From NCBI GenBank assembly GCA_020024755.1, contig JAHHTH010000006.1:1-64000 (forward strand): a DNA stretch of 64,000 nt, written 5' to 3'. This DNA is from Mycoplasmataceae bacterium (lineage in GTDB: Bacteria; Bacillota_I; Bacilli_A; Mycoplasmatales; Mycoplasmoidaceae). The notes under the pieces are model-generated. The model saw only the letters and a program-made list of their open reading frames with translations. It ran no database searches and was not told the origin of the DNA. This document shows, piece by piece, positions 43,447 through 56,400 of the stretch (its first letter is position 1; every line of letters begins with the position of its first letter). The translations under genes were made by a program, and so were the position numbers.

Positions 43447-44258
43447 TTGTTGTTACCAGTATATCCTCTAATGTTTACATCAAAGAATAAGTTTTCTTGA
43501 GTTACAGGATTACCATAACTATCCTTTGGTAAATTTAGTTTATATGAGTTATTGTTGTAGTATCAAGTATTTGGATTGTAAGTTAGTTGAACCATTATGT
43601 ATGATGGAGGTACAGGGTTACCTTGTGAGTCAGCTGCTTTCATATCAATATATTCACGACTGTTAATTAGTGAATATAGAGTAGTGTTAGGTTTTAGATT
43701 GAATGGAATAGCTTGTCCACTATTAACTCCACCAATACTACTACTTGCTCCATTAAAGTAAACATACCCATCAATATAGATGTTATTCAAGATTTGTAGG
43801 ATTAAACCTCTATCTAATAAATTAGCTTCATTACTAACATCATAGAAGTCTAATAATAAACCTTGTTCAAATTTATTAGTTAGATATTTAACTTTAACTA
43901 AATGTCTATATTGCAATTCACATGGGAATTCATCTGGACGGTTAAATGAAGATCTTACTGGTCCTCATTCAATTGGTTGAGTATCTCTGTTAATACCAAT
44001 GTTTCCTTTGGCATCAATTGGATAGTTTTCAGGTGTTGTAGTTGAAAATGGTGGTTTGGTATGATTAGGTTTAGTAGTTTGGTGATTATTAGGTGTAGAC
44101 GGAACTAAAGGTCTGTCTGAACTGACAGGATCATTATTATTCATTGTCTTCTCAGCCATAATACCGTTGATACCACGAACAACAAATGCTGTTCCTGTAC
44201 ATGCAATAGCAACGAATAGTACGGCAAAGATAACTTTTCCTCATACTTTTTTAGACAT
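43443..44258 (-). CDS. Signal-anchored surface protein
   Basis: A 271-aa protein with an N-terminal transmembrane anchor (VIFAVLFVAIACTGTAFVVRG, residues ~9-29). A Thr/Pro/Asn-rich linker (PSTPNNHQTTKPNHTKPP) leads to a beta-rich extracellular domain. Four UGA Trp codons. Its stop overlaps that of tsaD on the other strand. Family not recognised. Confidence 0.7.
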
Positions 44259-44301
44259 AATATATAAAATAATTATATCCTAATATAGAGTGCTAAAATT
44301 T

Positions 44302-45753
44302 TTAATTTTTAGTTAAGAAAGCTTTGATTTCTTGTTTTACAATATCCATTGTAATATTTGGGTTTGCTTGTGAGTTAGTATCTTTCATTACCATCCCTAC
44401 AATAAACTTTTCTACTCTCTCAGCTCTTTCATTGTATTGCTTTACTAAATCTGGGTTAGCTTCAATATATTTTTGTACAATTGGTTTGATAATATTTGGA
44501 TCTTTGATTTGTTCAAAACCAAGTTCTTTAATCATCTTTTTAACATCAAGAGACTTTTCAGCAAAAATCTTTTCTAGTAATGTTTTCGCTTGCTTTCCAT
44601 TGATTTCTTGAGCATTTAATAGAGTTAGTAATTCAGTGAATGAGTTGTAGTAAGTTTGATTGAATGTATTAAAGTCAATGTTTAATTTATTCATTCATCC
44701 AGATAGTTCTACAGAGACTCAGTTAAAAGCTAATTTAGGATCAATATTTTGTTTTAATAGTTTTAAGAAAAGACTACATAAATCGTAGTTATCGATTAAT
44801 AGTGTGATTTGTTTGTCATCTAGATTTTGTTTCTTTAATAAGGCTTCTACTTCTTGAGGACTTAATTCTGCTTTAGATAGAACAGTCTTTACATAATCAT
44901 CGCTTAGTTTAAAGTGCATTACATTAGGATCTGTCATGTATCTATAATCTACTGCATCTGTTTTAAGACGCATAAATTCTGTAGTTCCAGTAGTATCATC
45001 AAATCTTCTAGTTTCTTGTGTAACTTCTTGGTTGTTTAGAAGTAACATAGTTTGACGGTTCATTTCATAGTCAATAGCTTTGATAACATTATTAATTGAG
45101 TTGATGTTTTTAATTTCAACTTTAGTACCATAATGTTTTTGACCTTTGATTCTCATTGAAATGTTAACATCAGCTCTTAAAGATCCTTCTTCCATCTTTG
45201 CATCACTAACATTTTTAAAGACTAGGATTCTTCTTAATTGTTGTAAGTATTGTCCAGCTTCATATCCATTAGCGATACAAGGTTTAGTTACAATTTCAAT
45301 TAGTGGATCGCCAGCTCTGTTGTAGTCCATATATCTAACATTATCTACAATAGTTTGTTTAGCAGTATCTTCTTCCATATGAATTCTTTCAATAAGGATT
45401 TTTTTAGGTTGTCCGTTAAGATCAATAATTTCGATGTAACCTTCAGTTCCAATAGGGTTGTATTGTTGAGTGATTTGGAATCCTTTTGGTAAGTCAGGAT
45501 AAAAATAATTTTTACGGTCAAATTCAATATTTTTGTAGTTGATATCCATGTGTAAAGCATCTGCTAGAATAATTGCTTTATTAACAGCTTCTTTGTTAAT
45601 AATTGGTAAGATTCCAGGAAGTGCTAAATCCATGTATGAAACAATTGTGTTTGGATTACAAGTATGTGAGTTTTTTGCCTTTGAGAACATTTTAGTTTCA
45701 GTATTTAAAACTGTATGTACTTCAATTCCAATAGTAACTTCAAAATTATTCAT
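44302..45753 (-). CDS. gatB: Asp-tRNA(Asn)/Glu-tRNA(Gln) amidotransferase subunit B
   Basis: A 483-aa subunit that activates Glu-tRNA(Gln) for transamidation. It starts MNNFEVTIGIEVHTVLNT with GGAGG upstream; a longer frame is open but lacks a suitable start. DLPKGFQITQQYNPIG, LERIHMEEDTAK-like and GDPLIEIVTKP blocks, the SLRADVNISMR segment, and a C-terminal YqeY-like helical domain are all present. Its start overlaps the gatA stop by 8 nt. Confidence 0.95.
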
Positions 45754-47113
45754 GGTTAGCCTCCATAATTGCTTGAGCAATATTTAATACATCTTGATCT
45801 TTTTTAAGTTGACAAGTAATGTTGATACCAACAAACATGTTGTTATATTTGATAGCAGGAACTGTAATTGAAGGTAATCCAGCAAAGTTTGCAATTTGTA
45901 ATGCATCATCACAAATTGAACAAGTTGGTTTGTGATTTAATTCATCTTCAATTAGTGGAGCAATTCTACTAGCGCCTGGTGTAATCAAAGCGTCATATTT
46001 ATTTAATAATTCATTAGCTCTTTTAATTAATAGAGTTCTAACTTTTTTAGAAGCATTGAATACATCTTCATAATATTCTTTTGAAGTTACTAGTGAACCA
46101 ATTACAAATCTTCTTTTTAGTTGTCTACCAAAGTATTCTGATCTGTTGTTCATGATAATTTCTTCAAAGTTTTTTCCACCTTTGTTTTGACCAAATAAAA
46201 TACCAGTCAAGTTAGCTCAACATGTAGATGCTTCTCCATAACTAATAGCTTTATAAATCGGATCAATTAGAGCTAATAGTTTTTTATCAAATTCTTCATA
46301 GGCAATTTTAAAACCTTGCTTAGTTAAATTTTCTAAGTAAGCTTTGAATTCTTTTTGTTCACCTGGTTCCATGTTATCTAGAGCATCTTTTAATACAACT
46401 AATTTAGCTGTTTTGTTTGCTTTAAGGTTCTTAGTATAATCACTACTTAAATCAATTGATGTCATATCGTTATCATCTTGTTTTGCAATAACTGAAAATA
46501 CAGTAGCAACATCTTCAACTGAATGAGCAATAATACCAACATGATCTAGTGATGGTGCATAAGGATAAACACCATATCTTGAGATTGCACCATAAGTTGG
46601 TTTAAATCCAACTAAACCTTGGAATGAAGCTGGTTTTCTAATTGAGTCACCAGTATCTGTACAAATTGAGAATGGAACAATTCCTTGTGCAACCATACAA
46701 GCACCACCAGAACTTGAACCACCTGAGATTCTTTTTTCATCAAATGGATTATGTACAATATTAAATCCAGAGAATAAACCAGTCCCACCTAAACCGAATT
46801 CATCTAGGTTATCTTTTGATACACAAATAGCACCTGCTTGATCTAATAAAGTTTTAACTGTTGCATCATATTCAGGAACATAATTTTCCAAGAATTTAGA
46901 ACCACCAGTAGTAGTACAACCTTTTGTAGCAATATTGTCTTTTAATGAATAGATTGCACCATTTAGTTTTGAATTAGGGTTTGGTGTATGTTGAAATGGT
47001 GTAGTAGCTAAACTAATTGGATTTTTTTTGTTAGCATCTGTAATTTGTTTAATTGCTTGGTTATAAGCATCTTGAGGTTTTTGAGATTTAAAGTAAGTAA
47101 TATTATTTTTCAT
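45746..47113 (-). CDS. gatA: Amidotransferase subunit A
   Basis: A 455-aa amidase that releases ammonia from glutamine. The catalytic Lys is in YSLKDNIATKG and the Ser cluster in ISGGSSSGGACM. The region CTDTGDSIRKPASFQGLVGFKPTYG carries the catalytic serine with Asp where many homologues have a second Gly (TGGS). The start MKNNITYF is chosen for its GGTGG site and length; a longer frame would overlap gatC far more. It overlaps gatC by 11 nt. Confidence 0.94.
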
Positions 47114-47393
47114 TTTTAATTTCCACCATGCTATTCTTAAAACCTTTGCAATTACTAAATACAGATTTTGGTTCGTAGTCACTTACTACATCTTCACGTC
47201 ATCTAGGTTCTAAAGTAAATTCATGAACAAAGTTAGTTGGTGCTACATTTGTTGTATCGATTTCTTTAACAATATCTAGAGTTGTTTTGATTGAGTTATA
47301 TTCATCTTCAATTTTAGCTAGTTCTTCATTGCTTAATTTGAATTCAAGAATCTTAGCTAATGATGAAATTTTATCTTTTATATTTTCTGACAT
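47103..47393 (-). CDS. gatC: Amidotransferase subunit C
   Basis: A 96-aa protein that braces GatA and GatB. The start MSENIKDKISSLAKILEFKLSNEEL and TTNVAPTNFVHEFTLEPRWREDVV match the family's layout (LAxLxLxxeE...vxPxxh...lReDxv). GGAG lies before the ATG. Its start lies inside the end of the upstream transporter-like gene, so gatCAB is translationally coupled to it. Confidence 0.88.
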
Positions 47394-48381
47394 ATTCTTC
47401 TCCTTCTGGTTCTATGTAGATTGGCATATCTAAGTCTTCAACTAATTCATCCTCATATGAGTATTTCATTAATGGGTTTATGATTTTATATACTGGTAAG
47501 ATGATTACAACGTTTAATAAAATCATTGGTCCTAATAATAACAATCTAATTGCTAATCACACCTGATAAGGTAGAGGTGATAATGTACCATCAAATACTG
47601 GCATGAAGATAACATTTACTACTACCTCGGAAATCATTATCATAATAAATACTGGACCAAAATATTTGAACCAATCTTTGGCATTCTCATTTTTCCTTTT
47701 TTGTGCTACCTGAACGAAATAACAAACTCATAAAATGATTAATGCTAGTAATGGGATAGCGCATAGGATAATAACAATTTGATAAAGCTTTAATGGAATG
47801 TCTAATCCCATTAAAGAAATAATAAATGTTGCATTAGCTGAACTATCATTTGTGAATCAAACTAAACATGCACTTCCAGCAATTAAGGCAATAGAAATAA
47901 TTGTTGAATAGATTGAGAATTTAAGATTTGAAGATCCTCTTGGTGATGTAATGATAGTTCTGATCAAACCGCCAAATAAACCAAATAGAACTGCACTAAT
48001 GAAATATCCATAGTGGAAGATACCACCAGTATAAGTAATGGTTAGCAAGTCGATTGCAGCACCTAAACACATCCCAATTATTGGACCAAATAGTAATCCA
48101 CCAATTTTAATTAGGATGCCTTCAAAGATTAGTCTCATTCCTGCTCATAATCTAAACACTAATGAAGCAATACCAGCTGTACAGATAACTAGAAGTAGGA
48201 TAACTGAGATGCTTAATGCAAGTACCATACCTACACTAGCAATACCTTGAGTACCAATTCTTGGAATAATAAAAAATCTTTTTTTCAGTTTATATTTGTA
48301 ATAAAGTTTCTTACACAATAAAAAACCGAAAAGAAGTGCAATGAATGTTCCAAAGACTGCAAATATAGTTCCTAAAGTCAT
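47371..48381 (-). CDS. ECF-type transporter substrate-binding (S) component-like membrane protein
   Basis: A 336-aa protein with about eight transmembrane helices. The middle section, FRLWAGMRLIFEGILIKIGG then GPIIGMCLGAAIDLL and HYGYFISAVLFGLFGGLI, has the pattern of folate-type ECF S components. The substrate is unknown. An extra helix pair at the N-terminus and a longer C-terminus (PIYIEPEGEEYVRKYKR) go beyond the usual ~200 residues. Its end overlaps gatC by 23 nt. Confidence 0.65.
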
Positions 48382-48411
48382 AAATAATCAAGTTTATTAT
48401 ATTATAATAAC

Positions 48412-49077
48412 CTATCATTTCATACTAAAATTATAGGTATTTTTTAAAAAGTTATTGATATCAATAAAAGTTGGTGCATCAAAGAATCCGCATCTTTTGG
48501 CTGATAGAGGAGAAGGATGGCAAGATTTGATAATTTTATGTTTAGTTGAATCGATGTATTGTTCTAATGATTGTGCGTTGTTTCCTCATAGAACAAAAAG
48601 GATAGGTTGCTCATTTTTATTAAGTTGATTGGTGACTGCTTTTGTAAAATTAATTCAACCAATATTTGAATGACTGTTAGCTTGATCTTTTTGTACAGTT
48701 AATGCTGTATTAAGTAATAAAAATCCTTGTTTTGCTCAATCTGATAAATCAGTATCAGTTCTGTTTAAGTTAAAGTCAGCATTAATCTTTTTAAAAATGT
48801 TTCTTAGAGATGGAGGTGTTTTAATTCCATGGTTAACACTAAATGCTAATCCATTAGCTTCACCTTCTCCATGATAGGGATCTTGCCCAAAGATAACAAC
48901 CTTAGTATCTTTAATATCGAAAAAGTTAAAAGCATTAAAAACCTTTTCCATTGGTGGATAAACTGGTTCAATAGATTGTGAGATGTGCTCTTCAATCTTT
49001 TTCATATAATCTTTATTTAGTTCAGATTCAACAAATGATTTTCAATCAGTATTCAAATATTTAGAACTTAAAATCAT
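48412..49077 (-). CDS. ung: Uracil-DNA glycosylase
   Basis: A 221-aa base-excision repair enzyme that removes uracil from DNA. Motif A is VVIFGQDPYHGEGEANGLAFSV with the catalytic Asp, and motif B is HPSPLSAKRCGFF with the catalytic His. PSLRNIFKKI and LLLNTALTVQ are also typical. Its ATG lies 1 nt after the stop of the upstream lipoprotein gene, so the two are probably cotranscribed. Confidence 0.95.
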
Positions 49078-49078
49078 C

Positions 49079-50227
49079 TTAGTTAAATGTTTTAATTCAA
49101 TCTTGGAATAATGTTTTATTGTTGTTGAATCATTGTCTTAAATCAGTGTTAATATAGTCACCACGAGCATGTTTAATTGTATTAGTCAAGAAAGTACCAC
49201 TTAAAATTGCCTTACCATTTTCAGCAGTTGTAGTTAAAGAACCGATTGACATATTGTTGTATGATAATTTATTACTTTCTTCTACAGAATCAGGTTCATA
49301 TCCACCAATATAGATTTTTTGATTTTGATCTAATTTTGGACCATACTTAACTTCGATAGTTGCAGGTCTTAAATCAAGTTGAAGATTATTGATTGTTAAT
49401 GATAAAGGATCACTACCATTACTTGAATCAGTTCATAAAACTTTTGAACCATTTTCAGTGTATCAATAGTCAAAGTTTAATGTAACTTTTGGAATAGTTA
49501 ATTTGATTTTTTTACTGTTAAAGTCATTATCATCAATTACTTTATCCCCATATCTTAGTGGAGAGTTAGTGATAGGTGTTCAATCAATTGCGCCTAAGTC
49601 AATACTTTTTACTCTATATCTTGAAACATTAGCGTTTCCACCTTTAAAGTTTGCAAGCTTGCTAGCTACATTTGCGATAGTACTTGAAGGACTCAATCCT
49701 GCATTTTTTATTAACGTAGTTAATAAATTTTCATCACCTTTTCCATCTCCAAATAAGTTAGCTAAGACATCTGAACTGTTTAGAGTGTAGTTCATTAATC
49801 AAGTTGATAATGTTTGTAGAATACTAAATTCTGAGTTAAGAGCTAATGCATCTGGTGTCTTGCTAAAATCAATAGTTTCACCTTTACTATTTTTTGGTTC
49901 AAATGCATTACTAGCATTTCATCCGGATTTTGATCAATCAATAGTTCCGACACTATTTTTTACAATATTTGAAGATTCATTAGTATTTTTTTGGTTTGCT
50001 AGTGATCCTGCACTAAGTCCAGTTGCACCATCATTGAATGAAATACCAGATTGAGTAAGTGTATATGTGTTATTTGGAGTGCCTGCTGCAAATGTTAAAG
50101 ATTTAACAAAATCAGGTTGTGTTGAAGCTGCACTACATGATGTAGCAACTGCTACTGTTGAACCTGCAATAACTGCAAAACCTAACCCAAATAAACCTAT
50201 TTTTTTTAAATTATTACGTGACTTCAT
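49079..50227 (-). CDS. Surface lipoprotein
   Basis: A 382-aa lipoprotein. The basic start MKSRNNLKKIGLFGLGF leads through a hydrophobic core to the lipobox VATSC (Cys31). The mature part is Asn/Ser-rich with no recognised domain; UGA Trp codons occur throughout. Upstream lies the palindrome-like TATGATATATATCATA. It heads a unit with ung. Confidence 0.8.
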
Positions 50228-50427
50228 ATGATATATATCATATCATACTTTGCTATTTTTTACCAAAAAATCACCAAAAATTCACATTTTTAGGCCTTGA
50301 ATCTTCTAGAAATTACCAACTTGTTAATATTGTTTTACTTTTTGTATAAAATATAGGTATTTTTTCGTCTTGTTTATGGTAGAATTATGGATAAATATAA
50401 ATATATTTAAAAAATTAGGGGTCCGAA
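50228..50427. other. Divergent promoter region of the lipoprotein and giant surface-protein genes
   Basis: About 200 bp, very AT-rich, with no gene. TATAAAAT- and TAGAAT-like boxes (about 50345-50385) could serve the giant gene, whose ATG is preceded by TAGGGGT. I looked for an invertible segment like that at 37396 and saw none. Confidence 0.45.
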
Positions 50428-53400
50428 ATGAAAATGAAGAAAAAATTCAAAGAGAATAAAAAAACATGAACTTTGGCAGCACTATTGGCTACCACAGTGT
50501 TTGCATCAAGTACTTTAGTTGCTATTGGTGCAGTCCAAACAAATGCAAATATTTCTTCATCTTCTGCTAAAAAACAAGCAGGTGATTCTTCATCTAGTTC
50601 AACTCCAAGTTCAGATAGTTCAACATATGCAAAAGTTAGATCTGCAGCAAATTTCAGTAAAAAGATTCCAGCTGACATGACTTTTGTTAATTCACCTAAA
50701 CCAACTGTTGAAAAAACAGTAAGTTTTGTAAATGGTGAAGGAAGAAACATGATTGAATTCAGTACTGACTCTACTGGTAATGTCATTGTCAATATTCCTC
50801 AAGAAGTAAAAATCTACACAACAAAAGAAACTAAAAATATTAACAACAGCTCTTTTGACATTTGCATTAAAACTTACAACCCTTCAGCTTACTCATTCTC
50901 AGAAAATGGGTTCAATGAAAATTCTTTAGTTAGTGAAGAACATGTACCATTCAAAATTATTCCTGATACTATTTCAAGCCCATTAGGAACATCTGGTCCA
51001 AGTTCTTCTTATGTTGTTTTTGAACCAACTGGACCAAAAGGTAAAATTGTTGGTAATGTGAATAGTGGTTATGTTCAAGTTTCAGTTAATATCGAAAATG
51101 ACTCAACATACTATGGACCTAACTGTTTACATGTGGCTCAAGGTCATGAATATTCAGCATTCCTTGAAAATAGAAATGGATTTGATCCGCTAAAATCATC
51201 TTTCATTTTTTCTAATATGTCAGGTGTACCAAGTGTTATGTACGATAACATTTCTGCATCTCAAGTTGAATTCACTCCAAACCTTGAATGATTAACTGCT
51301 GCTGACAACATTACAGCAAGTGAATTCCTTTCTAGTGATAAGATTTCTTCAATTCCAATTAAAGCTCAATATGTTTACTCTAACCCAGATAAATCAAATG
51401 ACACAAGAAATACTCCAACAATTTATGGTTATGCAAATGATGCTAATGGTGAATTAAACATTGTGATTATTCCGCCATATGGATTAAGTGCTGACTCATA
51501 TACACTAGTTTCAAATGTTAAAGTAAAACCATTAAAACCAATGTTCTTTACTTTTAAGGGATTCAAAAAAGTAGATGAATCAAGTGCTAGTGATACTAAG
51601 ATTGTTAACTCTTCAAGCGTTACAATTCATAACAAGACATCAGATTCTGTTTTCATGTCAAATTCAAATGATATTGGTTACCACACAGGATTTGCTGCAA
51701 GTCCAATTGGTTTATTTGATACTAGATTGCAAAATGGTGTACTAACAATTTCTCCAAACAAACAATTATCTAGCCCTAAAGCATCGATGTTCATTGATAA
51801 CATCTTTACTGATAATTCTAAGTTTGATTGAAACATGGTTACAAATAGTATTCCATTTGCATCTCACTATAATGCTCAATCATTCTACAAAGATAACTTT
51901 AGTGGGCAAATGACAAACATGACATATGACAATACTCAAGCTGTATTTGAAACATACGTTAATGGTATTTCTACTATCACAAACACTCCATTCTCAAATG
52001 TATTCCAATCATATGACAGTGTGAATTATGGTCCATGAGTTGGTAAAAAATCAGACAATGTTTGAGGATTCTTAAACTACCTAAAAGTTCTACAAGGATT
52101 ACAAGATAGTTCATCACTTCAATCTAAATTCAACCAATCATTCTCATTAGGTGCATTGAATGAAAGAAATGTAATTATTCAATTTAAAAACTTATGAGCT
52201 ACTGCATTACCAAAAATGTTAAATGCAACTATTAGTGATGCAAATAATACAAATGCACTACTTGGATTATTAAATGAAGTTTCAAACACAAAGATATCAA
52301 AATCAAGTAAAGGTGAAACTCAATCAACTGAATTACCAAGATCTAAAAACCAATATTTAAATCAATTTGTTGCTATGGATAATGGTCCAGTAATTATGTC
52401 TAGATCTAATCCACTTTTATCTTCTGCAAATAGTGAACCATACCTATTCGACAACTCAAGTGTATATGCTTGAAATGACCAAACAGGGGTAAGCCACTTC
52501 TCAGTTGAAGCAATTAACATTTTCTCTTCTAGTGAAAACTTTGCATACAATAAGAGTCTAGGATACGATAATGAAGATTTTGGAAAGACTATGATTAAAC
52601 CATCTTCTACAAATTGTGGTATTTCTAAAGTTGAAGATATCCTACCATCAACATTTATTAATGACCAATCGTTCATTGGTAGAATTGAACTTGATGCTTT
52701 TAACTCACCAATTTCAAATGTTGATAACTCTCAAATAACTCTTCAAGCAAATGATAGAGATGGAACTATTACAGTTAAAGTTAAACCATTTGTAACTGCT
52801 TCAGTTAATGAACAATTCTTTTCTAATGGTGTTGCAACTGATGAGGATTTAAAGAATTTAGATTCTACTCAACTTGCAAGTTTATTTGATGTAAATGTTG
52901 AAACTAATACAACTCAACAATTCGAATACACAATTACTGGATTTAAAAAGACATCTAATAATGGCGTTAAATTAGAAGATAACTATTTCAACCCTGGTGC
53001 AATCAATACTAACTTAGCATTAACTGGTACTGAAATTGAAGCTAACTTAGCAAGATTTGATTCTTCATCAGACAAAATGAAGTTCCAAGAATGAATAATT
53101 GCCAATGCAATTGCTAATAGTGGATACAAATTATTTGATCCTACACAACCTAATAAGCAAATCAGCTTATTTAAAACAAATTCACAATCATTAGGTATGT
53201 TAGATGATTTTGATAGTGAAGCATTTACTAAGGTAGTTGATTCATGATCATTAGTTCAAAGTGAAAAATATAATATGTATAAGTATGACGTTTGATTCAA
53301 ACCATTCACTACATATAATATATATAATAATATAAATACTAATAGTACTAAGTTATCTATTACTTTAAATACAACTGGCGAATATAACAATTGAGATGCT

Positions 53401-56400
53401 GCTCAAAACATTATGGCTGGTTTTGATACATCATCACAACAATTTACATTCCCTACAAGTTCAAAACCTATGAATATTAACGAAGCAATTACTGCTGGAT
53501 CACTAGATTCAACTAAGTATATGAATAACTTCATTGAAATGCTTAGTAAAGGAAAACTTGCACAATTTAAAGATGGAGATGAAACATCTTCTATTAACTT
53601 ATGACGTTACTATCAAAATGGTAGATTATTTGATAATGGTGTATTTCATAATAATGTTATAAATGGTAAAAAATATACTAGTGAAAATGCTAACTATAGA
53701 ATTGATGTTACATCTACTCCTCATAATGTTGTTACTCTTATTATTTATGATAAAAAGACAAATGAAATGTTTCCATATCCTCTTGGATTCTATGGTGGTG
53801 TAATAAGTGGATTTACTTCATCATATGGTAAAATATTTACTCCAAGTGGAAAATTTGTTAAGAATGACTATTCCTATGATATTCAAGACTTTGATAATTG
53901 AGAATTTGAATTAGATCATACAAACGATACTTCATTTGTAATGACTGCTAAACCAAAAGTAATATCACAAAATGGTAAATTTGTGGATGCTGAAGGAAAG
54001 AAATATTCAATTACATTCTCTAATGTTATTCCACAAGCTCAACAAACTAAAATTGTTTCAAGTGTTATTCAAGCTTTAAGTTCTAAAGATAATGTATTTG
54101 ATTTGAAATATAAAATTGCAAAAAAGGATCCTGAATATATCAAAAAAGTTAAATCACTAATTCAAAATCTTCCACCAGATGGAGACATTGAATTAGAAGT
54201 AGATCAAACTGAATTTAACAGAAATGCTGCCACATTCGCGAGTGATGGTGCACTTAAAATTAATGTATATGTTACTGGGAAATGATTTAATGGAACATCA
54301 TCGTCTCCAATACCTATTACTGGAAAACAAAAATTAGGAACAGTTACAGTAGTTGGATTAAAGAGATCTGAAATTACTAATGTAGCATCATCATTCTCAA
54401 TCCCTAATAGTGACTTCTCGAAATTTACATATGTAACTGCTCAAGATAGTTGAAGTGGAATTGTAAATTCTCCTGTAGTTAAAGGAACAAAAACATTTAA
54501 TCAAGCATTTAATGATTACTTATTAAAGAAAATTTTTGAAAACCCAGTTGGTACTACTGGTAGTGATGCTTCACACTTAGTAATGACTCAAAACCAAGCT
54601 TCTAAGGATCATATCTTCTTTAACAACGAAGAAGGAACTTTAACTCTTAAATCTGGTACTACTCTAATTGCTGGTAAACACCAAGGTTTAACTTATGATG
54701 CTAAAGGTAATGCGATAGGAATCGGAGAAACTTCTGAAGCTTCTACAGTTAACCACGATATTGTTATTAGTGGATTCAAGAGAGTTAGAGGTGTAACTAA
54801 ATTTTCTGGTGAATCTTCTAAGGGAGTATATAAAATTAATATTCCAACTTTAGCAGGTACTTCAATTAATGATTTAGATGCTAATAAATTAAAAGATGAA
54901 ATTATATCTAAAAATATTTTTGAGAACTTACCAAACTATGATGGCAAAGCAAAAAACTTCATTGAAATTAATGATCCAATTCAAAAAAATTATAATGCTG
55001 GTAGTGTAACATTTAATTTCAAATTGAAAAGATTTACAACAGATGCTTTAAAAACATATGATAAGAAAAATGCAAATGCTATTGTTCAAAATGGTGTTGT
55101 AGATGGATATGGTGATATCGGTCAAACTATTTCAGGTACAATGACAATCTCTGGGTTCAATGTAATAAAACTAAGAACTAGTGCTCTAGCAGTAGGTCGT
55201 AAGATTTATCAATTCAGCGATGGTTCAGATGTAAGTTCACAATATGCAACTGAATGAGTTGGAAAATCAATAATTCCTTCTGTCACTGTTCCGTATGACT
55301 ATTCAAATTCAAAAGCTAAAGAAATTATTGATTTAATTTTAAAGGCCAACTTGATTACAAATTTACCAAATAACACTAACCCAAATACTTTATCAATTAA
55401 AGTAAAATCTATTAATAATAATGAAGGAAAAATTGTAATAGAAGTATTCTCTACATATTGCTATAGAGCAAATAGTTCAGGAGTAGTTTCTTTATATGAT
55501 AGTTCTATTCCAGTATCAATTGGTGAGACAAGTTTATTTGGATTTAAAAAGTCTCCTAATGGTGAAACTGATATTAAAAATCAAAACATTAAATTAAGTT
55601 CATATGACAAATTCGATCCTGCTACTAAAGCTCTAGAAGTAGTTAAAGAACATTACTATGAAATTGTAAAAAATCCAGTAGCTTTAGAAGAAATGAAACC
55701 AGGTGATATTAATGTTGAAGGTGTTAAATCAGAAACTAATAAATTCACATGTGATGTTGTATTAAATAAAATCTACAAAAATAACGCAACTTGAAATACC
55801 CCAGAAGTTGTAAGGGAAAGAAAAGTTTTAACTGGTGTTAGTTTCTCTGGATTTAATGACCCAACTATTCCAGTTCAAACTAGTGAATTAAGCGATATTA
55901 ATTTAGATCCAACTAGTTCACTAACTAATACACTTCCATCAGATGTATACAACAACTCAACTTACGAAAGAACAATTTTACAATTACTTTATGATAAAGC
56001 GATTGTTGGTTCAGTTGCACCTGAATTCTCAATTAATTCATTAAGTATTGCATCATATTCAAACTTCTCTAACTTAACTGGTGATATTACAGTTATGTAT
56101 AATGTGACTAATACAATTAGCGCATCAGGAACACCTGTATCTACACCTGTAACTTATACAACTAAGATTCATGGATTTAAACAATGTAGTCCAACAGTTG
56201 TTGATAAATTCTACAATGGTATTAATAACGATTCAATTAAGTCAGTAAATGCTTCTCAATTTACTGAAGATCAAATTATTGACACTATCTCTAGATTCAT
56301 GATTCATAATACAACTGAATCTTTTGTAAAAACAGATATTAGTATCCTTCCAGGTTCAGTTTATTATGATAACTTAAATGGTACTATTTCATTTACACCA

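Noticed and set aside
46640..46680. GatA inactivated by Gly to Asp in the TGGS segment
   Set aside because: The catalytic Lys and serines remain, the gene is intact in a coupled gatCAB operon, and the loop may simply vary in mycoplasmas.
50226..50427. Invertible promoter upstream of the giant surface proteins
   Set aside because: No inverted-repeat pair flanking a promoter was found; only a local AT palindrome is present.
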